A DNA stretch of 64,000 bases from the NCBI GenBank assembly GCA_030637745.1, contig DAOWFX010000127.1, positions 1 to 64,000 on the forward strand. The letters are read 5' to 3'. Both the position numbers and the translations under genes were made by a program. The first letter of the stretch is position 1. Every line of letters starts with the position of its first letter. The notes under the pieces are model-generated. The model had not been told where the DNA came from and did no database searches. It saw only the letters and a program-made list of their open reading frames with translations. Shown here piece by piece: positions 1 to 8,235 of this stretch. This DNA is from JAGLOK01 sp023139005. GTDB taxonomy: Bacteria > Bacillota > Clostridia > Christensenellales > UMGS416.

Positions 1-87
1 AAAACCATACAAGAAAATGTTGAATCATACTTAAGAGGGAATCTTAAACGGATGGTAGCACCGAATAAAGAAGGGCATTGGGTGTGA
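1..87 (+). CDS. NifX/NifB-like protein, C-terminal tail (partial)
   Basis: Only the last 28 codons are present; the frame is open from the left edge and ends in TGA at 85-87. The peptide has the pattern TIQENVESYLRGNLK, which resembles the end of the NifX-like protein at 2692-3030 (TIVEKYLKGTL). From that likeness and the neighbours I infer a small dinitrogenase iron-molybdenum-cofactor (NifX/NifB) fold protein that binds Fe-S or metal clusters. It ends one base before the DUF89 gene, so the two are probably cotranscribed. The identification is tentative because the body of the protein lies outside the window. Confidence 0.5.
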   Translation, partial: KTIQENVESYLRGNLKRMVAPNKEGHWV

Positions 88-88
88 T

Positions 89-976
89 ATGCAGACACAA
101 CTTGACTGTATCCCTTGCTTTATCAAACAATCGTTAGATGCATTGCGGCAAATTTCTGATGATGAAGTGATTATTGAAAGATGTATGAAGAAGCTACTCA
201 AGGAAGCATCGCAATTTGATTTGCAGCTTTCACCACCGGAAATGGGGCAAAAAATTCATCGAATTATCAGAGAAGAATTTAAAAACATAGATCCATATTT
301 TGAAATCAAGAACCGATCTAGACAATGCGCAAATGATTTGATATTTACTATTAAAGAGGAGATATCTTTATCGTCTACTCCTTTTGCGGATGCACTTCGA
401 TATGCGATTGCAGGAAATATTTTGGATTTTGCATTGATATCATCATGGAATGCACAAAAGATAAAAGATACATTTGATACTGCAATATCCCACCCGATAA
501 ATCAAGAGATGGTAGATGCATTAAAGATAGAGATTGAGGAGGCATCTACCATCTTATATCTTGCAGATAATGTGGGTGAAATTACTTTTGACAAGGTATT
601 CATTGAGACATTCAATAGTAAAGCTGTGATATATTTTGCAGTGAAAGATTCTCCAATTATTAATGATGCAACAATAGAAGATGCAGTAGAAGATAACCTA
701 GATGCTTTCTGTACAATAATATCAAACGGTACTGATGCACCCGGCACACTACTTAACCAGTGTTCTGAGGAGTTCATGAATATCTATAATCAAGCAGATG
801 TGATCATCGCAAAAGGGCAGGCAAACTTTGAAACATTAAACCAAGTTGATAGAAATATATACTTTCTCACACAGATAAAATGCAGTACAATTGCACAACG
901 CTATGGTTACTGCGTTGGTGACTGGTTGATGACAACAATGAATAAACTCCAAGCATATGATGAGGTCCTACTGTGA
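89..976 (+). CDS. DUF89 / ARMT1-like metal-dependent phosphatase family protein
   Basis: A 295-residue protein of the DUF89 family, whose characterised members are metal-dependent damage-control phosphatases. It starts with a CIPCF motif (Cys8, Cys11) as in archaeal and clostridial DUF89 proteins. It carries the conserved ADNVGE segment near residue 155, a KDSPIINDAT segment near 190 and AKGQANFE near 237, all expected at the metal/phosphate site. Its last four bases overlap the GTG start of the following MinD-type ATPase, so the two are translationally coupled. The substrate is unknown. The CxxC motif and the Fe-S neighbours suggest a role in cofactor housekeeping rather than general metabolism. 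Confidence 0.85.
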   Translation: MQTQLDCIPCFIKQSLDALRQISDDEVIIERCMKKLLKEASQFDLQLSPPEMGQKIHRIIREEFKNIDPYFEIKNRSRQCANDLIFTIKEEISLSSTPFADALRYAIAGNILDFALISSWNAQKIKDTFDTAISHPINQEMVDALKIEIEEASTILYLADNVGEITFDKVFIETFNSKAVIYFAVKDSPIINDATIEDAVEDNLDAFCTIISNGTDAPGTLLNQCSEEFMNIYNQADVIIAKGQANFETLNQVDRNIYFLTQIKCSTIAQRYGYCVGDWLMTTMNKLQAYDEVLL

Positions 977-1827
977 TAATTGCTGTAGCTTCAGGGAAAG
1001 GTGGGACAGGAAAGACCACTATATCTACTGCGTTGGCTGAAGCCTTGGAAAAGCCAGTACAACTGCTGGACTGTGACGTTGAGGAACCAAATGCACATAT
1101 CTTCTTCAATACTGAAAATGAAACAAAAGAAAATGTATATGTTAAAGTACCACAGATAGCAAAAAACAGCTGCACTTTATGCGGTAGATGTGCACAGATA
1201 TGTGAATTTAATGCTTTGGCTGTGATTAAAGAGCAAGTCATGGTATTTGATGAACTATGCCATAGCTGTGGTGGCTGTAAATTGGTGTGTCCGGAAAAAG
1301 CTATAAGTGAAGTGGATATGCAAATCGGGAAGTTAAAAAGAAGTACTACAGATGGCATTACCTTGATTCAAGGAGAGCTGGATGTAGGGCGTGCAATGTC
1401 ACCACCAGTGATTCGTGCTGTAAAAAAGCATATCAAATCAAAAATAATCAATATCATTGATTGTCCACCCGGCAATGCATGTCCATTGGTAACGGCAGTT
1501 AGCAATGCGGATTATGTCATATTGGTAACAGAAGACAGTTTGTTTGGATTAAATGATTTGCTGATATCTATTGATACCATCAAGAAGATGAACATTCCAA
1601 TGGGAGTGATCGTCAATCGATGTGGAATATCAGAAAAATCAATCACAGAACATTTGAGAAAAAAGAAAATCGATATTCTGCTTGAAATTCCTGAAAACAT
1701 TGGTATTGCGAAGGCATATTCCAATGGAGGCTCGATACTGTCTGTTGTGCCAAGCTTAAAAAATCAGCTAGTACAAATTATTGCAGAGATATCAAGAGGT
1801 GTTTATGAAGCAAATACTCATCGTTAG
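973..1827 (+). CDS. MinD/Mrp-type P-loop ATPase with inserted 2[4Fe-4S] ferredoxin domain
   Basis: A 284-residue deviant-Walker ATPase. The P-loop GKGGTGKT is at residues 8-15, followed by the LLDCDVEEPN switch segment. A bacterial ferredoxin domain is inserted at about residues 60-112, with CTLCGRCAQIC and CHSCGGCKLVC each able to hold a [4Fe-4S] cluster. The DCPPG Walker B-like motif follows near residue 160. This architecture is found as adjacent pairs in strict anaerobes and is related to Mrp/NBP35 cluster carriers. The GTG start overlaps the DUF89 stop by four bases, and the 3' end overlaps the next gene by 23 bases. Function is inferred as Fe-S or metal-cluster transfer; no substrate can be read from the sequence. 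Confidence 0.85.
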   Translation: MIIAVASGKGGTGKTTISTALAEALEKPVQLLDCDVEEPNAHIFFNTENETKENVYVKVPQIAKNSCTLCGRCAQICEFNALAVIKEQVMVFDELCHSCGGCKLVCPEKAISEVDMQIGKLKRSTTDGITLIQGELDVGRAMSPPVIRAVKKHIKSKIINIIDCPPGNACPLVTAVSNADYVILVTEDSLFGLNDLLISIDTIKKMNIPMGVIVNRCGISEKSITEHLRKKKIDILLEIPENIGIAKAYSNGGSILSVVPSLKNQLVQIIAEISRGVYEANTHR

Positions 1828-2677
1828 CGGAAAAGGTGGTACGGGGAAAACCAGTATCACAGCTTCTTTGGCTTCATACTTTGAAAGCCTTGTTCTTGTA
1901 GATTGTGATGTGGATGCATCAGATTTATATTTGATTTTAAAACCAGAAGTACAGCAAACCTTTGATTTTATCAGCGGACATACAGCCCATATCCTACAAA
2001 AAGACTGTACGCAATGTAGTATGTGTCTGAACGTTTGTAAGTTTGATGCTGTGAAAGTAGGGAACAAAGGAACACTATGTATTGATGCCATTGACTGTGA
2101 AGGCTGTGGAGTATGCATATGGATGTGTCCTCAAAAGGCAATTGAATTTCCTGAGAGTCTTTGCGGACAATGGTTTTTTTCAAACACAAGACATGGACCA
2201 ATGGTGCATGCAAAGCTTGCAATTGGTGCAGAAAACTCTGGGAAATTGGTTAGTGAAATAAGAGGATATGCAACCAAAATCGCAAAAAATCAAAAGAAAG
2301 ACATTATATTAATTGATGGTCCTCCCGGCATTGGATGTCCTGTCATTGCATCACTTACAGGTGTTGACTGTGTTGTTGTTGTTACTGAGCCAACACTATC
2401 TGCAATCCATGATATGGAACGCATTATTGCACTTGCAAAACACTTTGGAATTAGCACATATGTATGTATTAATAAATCCGACATTAATGAAGAATTGACT
2501 CAAACAATCAAGAAAAGAATCAAAGTACTTGACGTAGAATTGGTTGGAGAAATCCCTTATGATACAGCATTCACAAGAGCACAAGTTCAAAAGAAGAGCA
2601 TCGTTGAATACTCTAACGGGAAAACAACCGAATGTATAGAAGAACTGGCTCAGAAATTAATGAGCAAAATTATATAA
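1805..2677 (+). CDS. second MinD/Mrp-type ATPase with 2[4Fe-4S] ferredoxin insert
   Basis: A 290-residue paralogue of the preceding gene. The P-loop GKGGTGKT is at residues 9-16, the ferredoxin insert (CTQCSMCLNVC, then CEGCGVCIWMC) lies at about 65-115, and a DGPPG motif at about 170. The ATG at 1805 is preferred over an in-frame ATG 24 bases upstream because AGAGGTG sits just before it and the first motif then starts as in homologues. It overlaps the previous gene by 23 bases, which points to translational coupling and a heteromeric ATPase pair. The probable role is ATP-driven cluster or metal insertion with the NifX-like protein that follows. Confidence 0.85.
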   Translation: MKQILIVSGKGGTGKTSITASLASYFESLVLVDCDVDASDLYLILKPEVQQTFDFISGHTAHILQKDCTQCSMCLNVCKFDAVKVGNKGTLCIDAIDCEGCGVCIWMCPQKAIEFPESLCGQWFFSNTRHGPMVHAKLAIGAENSGKLVSEIRGYATKIAKNQKKDIILIDGPPGIGCPVIASLTGVDCVVVVTEPTLSAIHDMERIIALAKHFGISTYVCINKSDINEELTQTIKKRIKVLDVELVGEIPYDTAFTRAQVQKKSIVEYSNGKTTECIEELAQKLMSKII

Positions 2678-2691
2678 TAAGGAGCAAAAAA

Positions 2692-3030
2692 ATGAAAATA
2701 GCAATACCGGTAGCAGATGAAAAGCTTTGTTTGCACTTTGGTCACTGTCAACAGTTTTATCTGTATGAAGTGGATGAAGAAGAAAAACAAATCCTAAGCA
2801 CGACTAAGCTAACACCACCACCACACGAACCAGGAGTCCTGCCGAGGTGGCTCTCGCAAAATCAAGCAAACTTGATTATTGCAGGTGGCATGGGACAAAG
2901 CGCACAGCGATTATTTAAAGAAAATGGCATAAAAGTATGGACTGGTGCACCGCTGGATTCACCAAAGACAATAGTGGAGAAATATCTCAAAGGAACCTTG
3001 GTTGCAGGGGATAATGCTTGCGATCATTAA
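2692..3030 (+). CDS. NifX/NifB-fold iron-molybdenum cofactor family protein
   Basis: A 112-residue single-domain protein of the dinitrogenase iron-molybdenum cofactor (NifX/NifB C-terminal) family. It opens MKIAIPVAD and has the family segment LHFGHCQQFYLYEVD and the nucleotide-fold-like IIAGGMGQSAQRLF. The start at 2692 is set by AAGGAG at 2679-2684; an upstream in-frame ATG at 2632 lies inside the previous gene. Such proteins bind Fe-S or heterometal clusters. No nitrogenase gene is visible here, so nitrogen fixation should not be inferred. It sits 14 bases after the ATPase pair and 21 bases before the NBP35-type ATPase, as one operon. Confidence 0.8.
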   Translation: MKIAIPVADEKLCLHFGHCQQFYLYEVDEEEKQILSTTKLTPPPHEPGVLPRWLSQNQANLIIAGGMGQSAQRLFKENGIKVWTGAPLDSPKTIVEKYLKGTLVAGDNACDH

Positions 3031-3051
3031 TAAATAATAAGGAAACATAAT

Positions 3052-3876
3052 ATGAGTGAAAATTGTAATCAGGACTGTGGCGCATGCAGTCAAGAATGCG
3101 AAGATAGAAAAGAAAAAAACGAATTCGCGATTGATCTTCATGAATTAAGTAATGTCAAAAAAGTCATTGGGGTTGTTAGTGGTAAGGGTGGAGTTGGAAA
3201 ATCATTAGTTACATCTTTGATGGCAGTTGCAATGAATCGATGTGGATATAAGACAGCAATACTTGATGCAGATATCACAGGACCTTCTATCCCGAAAGCC
3301 TTTGGATTGAAGAAAAAAGCGATAAGTATTGATGGTGGATTGATTCCGGTAGCCAGTAAAACCGGTATTGAGATCATGTCGATAAACCTGTTGCTTGAAA
3401 ATGATACAGATCCTGTTGTGTGGCGTGGTCCATTAATTGCAGGGACAGTGAAGCAATTCTGGTCTGATGTGATTTGGAAAGATATCGACTATATGTTTGT
3501 AGACCTACCTCCGGGAACTGGTGATGTTGCACTCACAGTGTTTCAATCCATACCCATTGAAGGAATCATTGTAGTAACATCTCCACAAGAGCTGGTATCA
3601 ATGATTGTTGAAAAGGCTGCGATGATGGCGAATATGATGAATGTTCCCATACTTGCATTGGTAGAGAATATGTCATATTATCAATGTCCCGATTGTGGCA
3701 TACGCCATGATATATTTGGAACAAGTACTATTGAGGAAATTGCAGATAAGCATGATATTGATACATATTCCAAGATTCCTATAGATACAAAGATAGCGAC
3801 TGCATGTGATAAGGGATTAATTGAATTACTAAATTTTGATTTCTTAGAAAATGTGGTTGATAAGATTGAAAAGTAA
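3052..3876 (+). CDS. Mrp/NBP35-type Fe-S cluster carrier ATPase
   Basis: A 274-residue ApbC/Mrp/NBP35-family ATPase. The N-terminus has a cysteine cluster (CNQDCGACSQEC, residues 5-16) like the NBP35 ferredoxin-type extension. The P-loop SGKGGVGKS is at 43-51 and the DLPPGTGD motif at 151-158. A CPDC pair at 212-215 is the expected bridging [4Fe-4S] site at the dimer interface. Family members assemble and hand over [4Fe-4S] clusters in the cytosol. It is the last gene of the cluster and is followed by an intrinsic terminator. Length and motifs match the family, so the assignment is firm although the client proteins are unknown. Confidence 0.9.
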   Translation: MSENCNQDCGACSQECEDRKEKNEFAIDLHELSNVKKVIGVVSGKGGVGKSLVTSLMAVAMNRCGYKTAILDADITGPSIPKAFGLKKKAISIDGGLIPVASKTGIEIMSINLLLENDTDPVVWRGPLIAGTVKQFWSDVIWKDIDYMFVDLPPGTGDVALTVFQSIPIEGIIVVTSPQELVSMIVEKAAMMANMMNVPILALVENMSYYQCPDCGIRHDIFGTSTIEEIADKHDIDTYSKIPIDTKIATACDKGLIELLNFDFLENVVDKIEK

Positions 3877-3893
3877 AATAGAATATTTTGATA

Positions 3894-3939
3894 GGTTTAG
3901 ATAAAAGGAGGAATCACCCTCCTTTTGTTTTATCTAAAC
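3894..3939 (+). terminator. intrinsic terminator after the Fe-S ATPase cluster
   Basis: A long inverted repeat: GTTTAGATAAAAGGAGG, a short loop, then CCTCCTTTT, a four-base bulge and TTATCTAAAC. It directly follows the NBP35-type gene and closes the five-gene operon. Confidence 0.75.
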
Positions 3940-3961
3940 AAATTCATGATATAATATCAAA

Positions 3962-5020
3962 ATGAATAAAGAAACACTATTTCAAAACCTCACCGAGACT
4001 CTTGAAAAACGGCAGGAGCAGTATGTTGTTTTTTCAGGCAACATATATACATTTGAATCTGCATTCAATGAAATACTTGCATTGCAAGAAGGTGCAAAGC
4101 TTGTAAAGTGGCTCAATGCACAAAGTGCGATTGTTTATCTGCCGGATGGGATGAAAGCATTTTACCGAAATCTCAAGCAACATCCACCTATATATATTCA
4201 GCATATATTCCCGATACAATATGTTTTTGCAATTGACAACTTTGATCTATTTGCAGAAAGTTTAGCAAGTCTATGTGGGGAGTTCACTGTTGGTAAAACT
4301 TTTTCTGTACAAACAACGATATTTAGCAGTGAAATAGAATTGAGCACATTTGATATCAATAAAAGGACATCAGACAGCATAGCAAGAAAAGGAAATACAC
4401 TTGATACAAAAAATCCATATTACGTGATATCTATTGCAGTAGAAGGTGCATTCTTCTATGTTGGGATATCCACTGCGAAAGAAAACTTGAGTAAATGGAC
4501 ATGCGGCAAAGTGCATTATTCTAAAGAAATTAATAGGGCAGAATATAAGCTTGTAGAATGCATTGAGCACTTTGAGATAAATATCGAAGGGGAGAAGGCG
4601 TTAGATATTGGTGCAGCCCCCGGTGGATGGACCAAAGCACTATATGACAGAGGATATAAAGTGTGGGCGGTTGATCCTGCGATGCTACAATATGAGATAT
4701 TAAATCATAAAAACGTGGTATACATGCAGATGACAGCACAAACATTCTTAAAAGACAATACAGAAGCATTTGATATTATCGTCAATGACATGATACTTGA
4801 TTGCAGAGAGTCTGCCCGTATTATGAATGAAGCATCAAAACATCTGCATAGCGAAGGATGTGGAATATTCACAGCTAAACTGCCTAAGAAGGGATATAAC
4901 AAGAGACTAAAGACAGCAATAAAAATATTAGAAAAAGAATATATAATTAGTGGAGTGCGCCAACTTCCGTCTAACAAGTCAGAAGTGACTATTGTGCTAA
5001 AGAGAAATATAATTAGATAA
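3962..5020 (+). CDS. FtsJ/RlmM-like SAM-dependent RNA methyltransferase
   Basis: A 352-residue protein with a C-terminal Rossmann methyltransferase domain. The SAM motif DIGAAPGGWT is at 215-224, AVDP near 236-239 and NDM near 275. A lysine follows in AKLPKKG near 305, giving the K-D-K layout of RrmJ/RlmM 2'-O-methyltransferases. The N-terminal 190 residues resemble the RNA-binding extension of RlmM-like proteins, but I do not recognise a THUMP domain with certainty. A TATAAT box at 3950-3955 lies only six bases before the ATG and no ribosome site is visible, so the mRNA may be leaderless. The target is probably rRNA, by family only. Confidence 0.75.
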   Translation: MNKETLFQNLTETLEKRQEQYVVFSGNIYTFESAFNEILALQEGAKLVKWLNAQSAIVYLPDGMKAFYRNLKQHPPIYIQHIFPIQYVFAIDNFDLFAESLASLCGEFTVGKTFSVQTTIFSSEIELSTFDINKRTSDSIARKGNTLDTKNPYYVISIAVEGAFFYVGISTAKENLSKWTCGKVHYSKEINRAEYKLVECIEHFEINIEGEKALDIGAAPGGWTKALYDRGYKVWAVDPAMLQYEILNHKNVVYMQMTAQTFLKDNTEAFDIIVNDMILDCRESARIMNEASKHLHSEGCGIFTAKLPKKGYNKRLKTAIKILEKEYIISGVRQLPSNKSEVTIVLKRNIIR

Positions 5021-5025
5021 TATGA

Positions 5026-5053
5026 ACCCCCTAGCCCTCAAATTCTAGGGGGT
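5026..5053 (+). terminator. hairpin after the methyltransferase gene
   Basis: ACCCCCTAG pairs with CTAGGGGGT around a ten-base loop, directly after the stop codon. There is no T-run, so it could be a weak terminator or an mRNA 3' stabiliser. The remaining ~255 bases up to the AraC gene show no further gene. Confidence 0.5.
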
Positions 5054-5310
5054 ATCAATTCTGATGATCCTTACTTGAGCTTATATCTATTTGTAGAAGT
5101 CTTTCTATATAAGGTTCATCGTTCAAAACTATTTCACGTATTACTTTTGGTAATTACACACTAGGTTTCTCGATTATGTAAGTGCTTTCATTTTGTTGTA
5201 TTTTTAATCGCTATGTTTGTATAATCATGCAATTCTGTTTATGGATATACTTATTATAGATGAAGTAGTATTAAATAAAAATACTTATATCAGACGAATA
5301 CTTATCATTT

Positions 5311-6213
5311 TTAGACATGTAATGTATTGTTTCGATACCTTCCCGGAGGATAACCCTCTTCTCTTTTGAAAAACTTATTGAAGTAGTATTCACTTGAAAA
5401 GCCAACCATACCTGCAATCTGCTTTACGCTGTATTCGGTATTTTTTAGTAATTCTTTGGCTTTGTCACGCTTTAACAAGTTAATATACTGTTTGGTTGAA
5501 AGCTCTGTTTCTGCTTTGATTATCCGACTTACCTGCTTATCAGAAAGATGAATATAGCTTGCAATATCACTTGTCATTATTGGACTTGCGATGTTTTCAT
5601 TGATGTATTGAGATATCTTGAGAAATCTAAGATCATTCTTCTTTTGCTTATGAGGAATATCATACTCTTCAAGTGCATCAAGACTAATAGTTTTTGTGAT
5701 TGCAATTAGAATCAGGACAATATAATGCTTAATTTCATTATAATAACCAAATTTCTCATAAAACGCACTCTTTAGTGAGCATTCTATTAGTCCACATACA
5801 CCATTTTTATCATTATATGGTGCACATTGTGTATTTTTCAGCTGGTGATATAGAAATCCAGATTCTTGATCTGCATTATCATTAAGATTGATGGACCAAT
5901 TAATCGAGTACTCAATATATTGGGGACTATTGAATGCTTTTTGTCGATGGTACTCATGAGGTTTGGTAATATAGAATTGATTTTCATTCACTACAAACTC
6001 ATTATCATCTAATACCACCAGAGAATTTCCTTTTGCAACATAGTGTAATTCGTAAGAAGAGTGAGTATGCCTGACAATATGCCAGTCATCCTTTTTCTCC
6101 ATGATACGAAACCAAAAAATCTCTATATCAAAAGCGCCCAAGCTGTAATTGAGCTCCAGTAAAGACAGCTTCTCTGATGCTTTCAAGATATCTATATCTT
6201 TAACTATATCCAT
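5311..6213 (-). CDS. AraC-family transcriptional regulator
   Basis: A 300-residue regulator. The first ~120 residues look like a cupin-type sensor (HTHSSYELHYVAKG, then ITKPHEYHRQK). The last ~100 residues carry the paired helix-turn-helix of the AraC family, with TSDIASYIHLSDKQVSRII as the first helix pair and VKQIAGMVGFSSEYYFNKFFK as the second. The ligand is not evident, although the cupin fold often reads sugars or small organic acids. The gene diverges from the GNAT-like gene at 6346 across 132 bases that hold a promoter, so it may control that gene. Confidence 0.85.
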   Translation of the reverse strand: MDIVKDIDILKASEKLSLLELNYSLGAFDIEIFWFRIMEKKDDWHIVRHTHSSYELHYVAKGNSLVVLDDNEFVVNENQFYITKPHEYHRQKAFNSPQYIEYSINWSINLNDNADQESGFLYHQLKNTQCAPYNDKNGVCGLIECSLKSAFYEKFGYYNEIKHYIVLILIAITKTISLDALEEYDIPHKQKKNDLRFLKISQYINENIASPIMTSDIASYIHLSDKQVSRIIKAETELSTKQYINLLKRDKAKELLKNTEYSVKQIAGMVGFSSEYYFNKFFKREEGYPPGRYRNNTLHV

Positions 6214-6259
6214 AGTACAATTGTATCGCTAATAATGAGATTTTACAAGAGAACACTTT

Positions 6260-6289
6260 TTGTAAAACAAAATAGTGTTGTGATATAAT
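6260..6289 (+). promoter_or_regulatory. sigma-A-type promoter of the GNAT-like gene
   Basis: TTGTAA at 6260-6265 and TATAAT at 6284-6289, spaced 18 bases, in the gap between the divergent AraC and GNAT-like genes. Confidence 0.55.
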
Positions 6290-6345
6290 TTGTGTAGAAA
6301 TATATTATAAGCTTTTTAATGAATATTATAAAAAGGGTGGAAAGA

Positions 6346-7482
6346 ATGAAGGTAGTAAAAGTAAGAACAAATAAACAGATGAGAGCATTTGTACGGATAC
6401 CAAAGATTCTATTTGGTGACCATCCATGCTATGTACCGCCGATCTGGATGGAGGAGAAAAGAGCTTACAGCGGAAAAACCAACCCAATACTAAAAAATTC
6501 AGACTTTGAGCTTTTTTTATTGGTAGATGAGGACAACCAGCCGATTGGTCGCACCATTGCATATGTTGACTTTAATCACAATAAATTTTACAAAACCAAG
6601 ATGGGTTTTTTCGGAGCGTTTGAATGCATTGACAATCAAGAAGCCGGGAAGCTGTTGATGGATGTTGCAGAAACTTGGATAAAAAAGCAGGGGATGAATA
6701 TCATCCGAGGACCGATACATCCGGTTGCAGAAAACTGGGGATTTGTGTTTGAAGGATACGAAAGTCCACCAATGTTCATGTCACCATGGAATCCACCATA
6801 TTACCATGATTTCTTCACAGATACTGGATATGAAAAATCAAAGGACTTGTTGGTGTATGAAATAGATTTGTTGAAGGGATACACACTCCCTGAAAGATAT
6901 GAGACCTTCTATGATAGCTTCATGAAACGTAATTCTACAATCAAAATTCGTCGCATCAATATGAAAAATATAAAAAAGGATGCGTATGCGATCTGGGAGA
7001 TTACAAACATTGCACTAAAAGACAACTGGGGGTATGTCCCATTGGAACTTTCTGTAATGGAAGACATGCTGCGCAAACTAAAGCTCATCGTAGACCCGGA
7101 TGCTGTATGGATCGTTGAAGATGATGGAAAGGCAGTCGGATATTGCTTGGGATTCCCGGACATTAATGTGATATTGAAAAAAATTCGCGGGAAAGTATTG
7201 CCATTTGGATGGACGAAACTGTTATTTGGCGTAAAGAAACTACGCGACTATCGACTGTATGGACTTGCAGCGCTTCCTGAATATCAAGGCAAAGCACTCG
7301 ATGCACTGATGTATATTAACCTCTATAGACATCTGGTTAAAAAGAATGTACGAATGGAAGCAAACTACATCCTAGAAGATAATTTCAGAATTCGAAATGC
7401 GCTTGAAAAGTTAGGGATGTATTATACGAAAACATATAGGATTTATGATAAAAGCTTAATTGTAGATGAAATGCATGTATGA
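6346..7482 (+). CDS. GNAT-superfamily-like protein (YghO type)
   Basis: A 378-residue protein resembling the two-lobed acyltransferase-like family that includes E. coli YghO. Visible landmarks are VPPIWMEEKRAY near residue 33, RGPIHPVAENWGFVFEGYESPP near 125-146 and the GNAT-like core GLAALPEYQGKALDALM near 310. No reaction is established for the family. The ATG at 6346 is chosen over an in-frame ATG at 6319 because AGGGTGGAAAG lies just upstream of it. The gene diverges from an AraC regulator and is followed 21 bases later by sdaAB, with which it may be cotranscribed. Confidence 0.65.
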   Translation: MKVVKVRTNKQMRAFVRIPKILFGDHPCYVPPIWMEEKRAYSGKTNPILKNSDFELFLLVDEDNQPIGRTIAYVDFNHNKFYKTKMGFFGAFECIDNQEAGKLLMDVAETWIKKQGMNIIRGPIHPVAENWGFVFEGYESPPMFMSPWNPPYYHDFFTDTGYEKSKDLLVYEIDLLKGYTLPERYETFYDSFMKRNSTIKIRRINMKNIKKDAYAIWEITNIALKDNWGYVPLELSVMEDMLRKLKLIVDPDAVWIVEDDGKAVGYCLGFPDINVILKKIRGKVLPFGWTKLLFGVKKLRDYRLYGLAALPEYQGKALDALMYINLYRHLVKKNVRMEANYILEDNFRIRNALEKLGMYYTKTYRIYDKSLIVDEMHV

Positions 7483-7503
7483 TAAAATGAACCAAGCTAG
7501 ACA

Positions 7504-8235
7504 ATGAGTATAGGGATAGATGTAAATGCATTTAGAAACGGTAATTCGATGAACTTTAACAGTATATTTGATGTGATAGGTCCTGTCATGATTGGACCTT
7601 CAAGTTCGCACACCGCAGGAGCTGCGAAAATCGGATATTTGTCAACGCAGATATTTGATAAGCAGATTACTGCTGTTGAGTTCTATCTGCATGGATCATT
7701 TGCAAAAACCTACAAAGGACATGGTACAGATAGGGCGTTACTTGCAGGAATTATGCGGATTAAGCCTGATGATAGCAAATTAAGAAAGGCTTTTGAAATC
7801 GTGCAAGAAAGAGGCATTGAATATAATTTTTATAAAGAAGATCTAGGAGATGTGCACCCAAACAGTGTGCGCATCGTGTTGTTTGGGATAGATGACACTA
7901 GTGAGCAAATCATTGGATCATCCGTAGGTGGTGGCAGAATACTCATTAGTAGAATCGGACAAACGGATGTCGAAGTTGATGGCGACTATGCAACGTTGAT
8001 TACAAAGCACTTTGACAAGCCCGGAGTGATTGCAAAGGTGTCCACTATTTTGTCTGCCTACGGTATCAATATAGCTTTTATGAAAGTATTTCGTCAATTG
8101 CGTGGCGCACAGGCAAGCTTGATTGTTCAAGTTGATGAGATATTAAAAGAGGAGATACTCAACAAAATACAGGAATTAGATGAAATACAAGAAGTGAAAT
8201 TCATCAATAGTCTTCGGCAGGCAGGTGTCATATGA
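7504..8235 (+). CDS. sdaAB: L-serine dehydratase, iron-sulfur-dependent, beta subunit
   Basis: The small subunit of the oxygen-sensitive [4Fe-4S] L-serine deaminase, which converts L-serine to pyruvate and ammonia. The family signature FDVIGPVMIGPSSSHTAGA is at residues 22-40, and an ACT domain forms the C-terminus (DYATLITKHFDKPGVIAKVS onward). The start is uncertain: the ATG at 7504 gives 243 residues, but homologues usually begin at the equivalent of MNFNSIFDVIGP, the in-frame ATG at 7549. Neither has a convincing ribosome site. The stop overlaps the alpha-subunit start in ATGA. The ACT domain suggests serine binding that modulates activity. Confidence 0.92.
   Translation: MSIGIDVNAFRNGNSMNFNSIFDVIGPVMIGPSSSHTAGAAKIGYLSTQIFDKQITAVEFYLHGSFAKTYKGHGTDRALLAGIMRIKPDDSKLRKAFEIVQERGIEYNFYKEDLGDVHPNSVRIVLFGIDDTSEQIIGSSVGGGRILISRIGQTDVEVDGDYATLITKHFDKPGVIAKVSTILSAYGINIAFMKVFRQLRGAQASLIVQVDEILKEEILNKIQELDEIQEVKFINSLRQAGVI

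Noticed and set aside
1..3030. Nitrogen-fixation genes
   Set aside because: NifX-fold proteins and MinD-type ATPases also occur widely in non-fixing anaerobes and no nifHDK gene is present.
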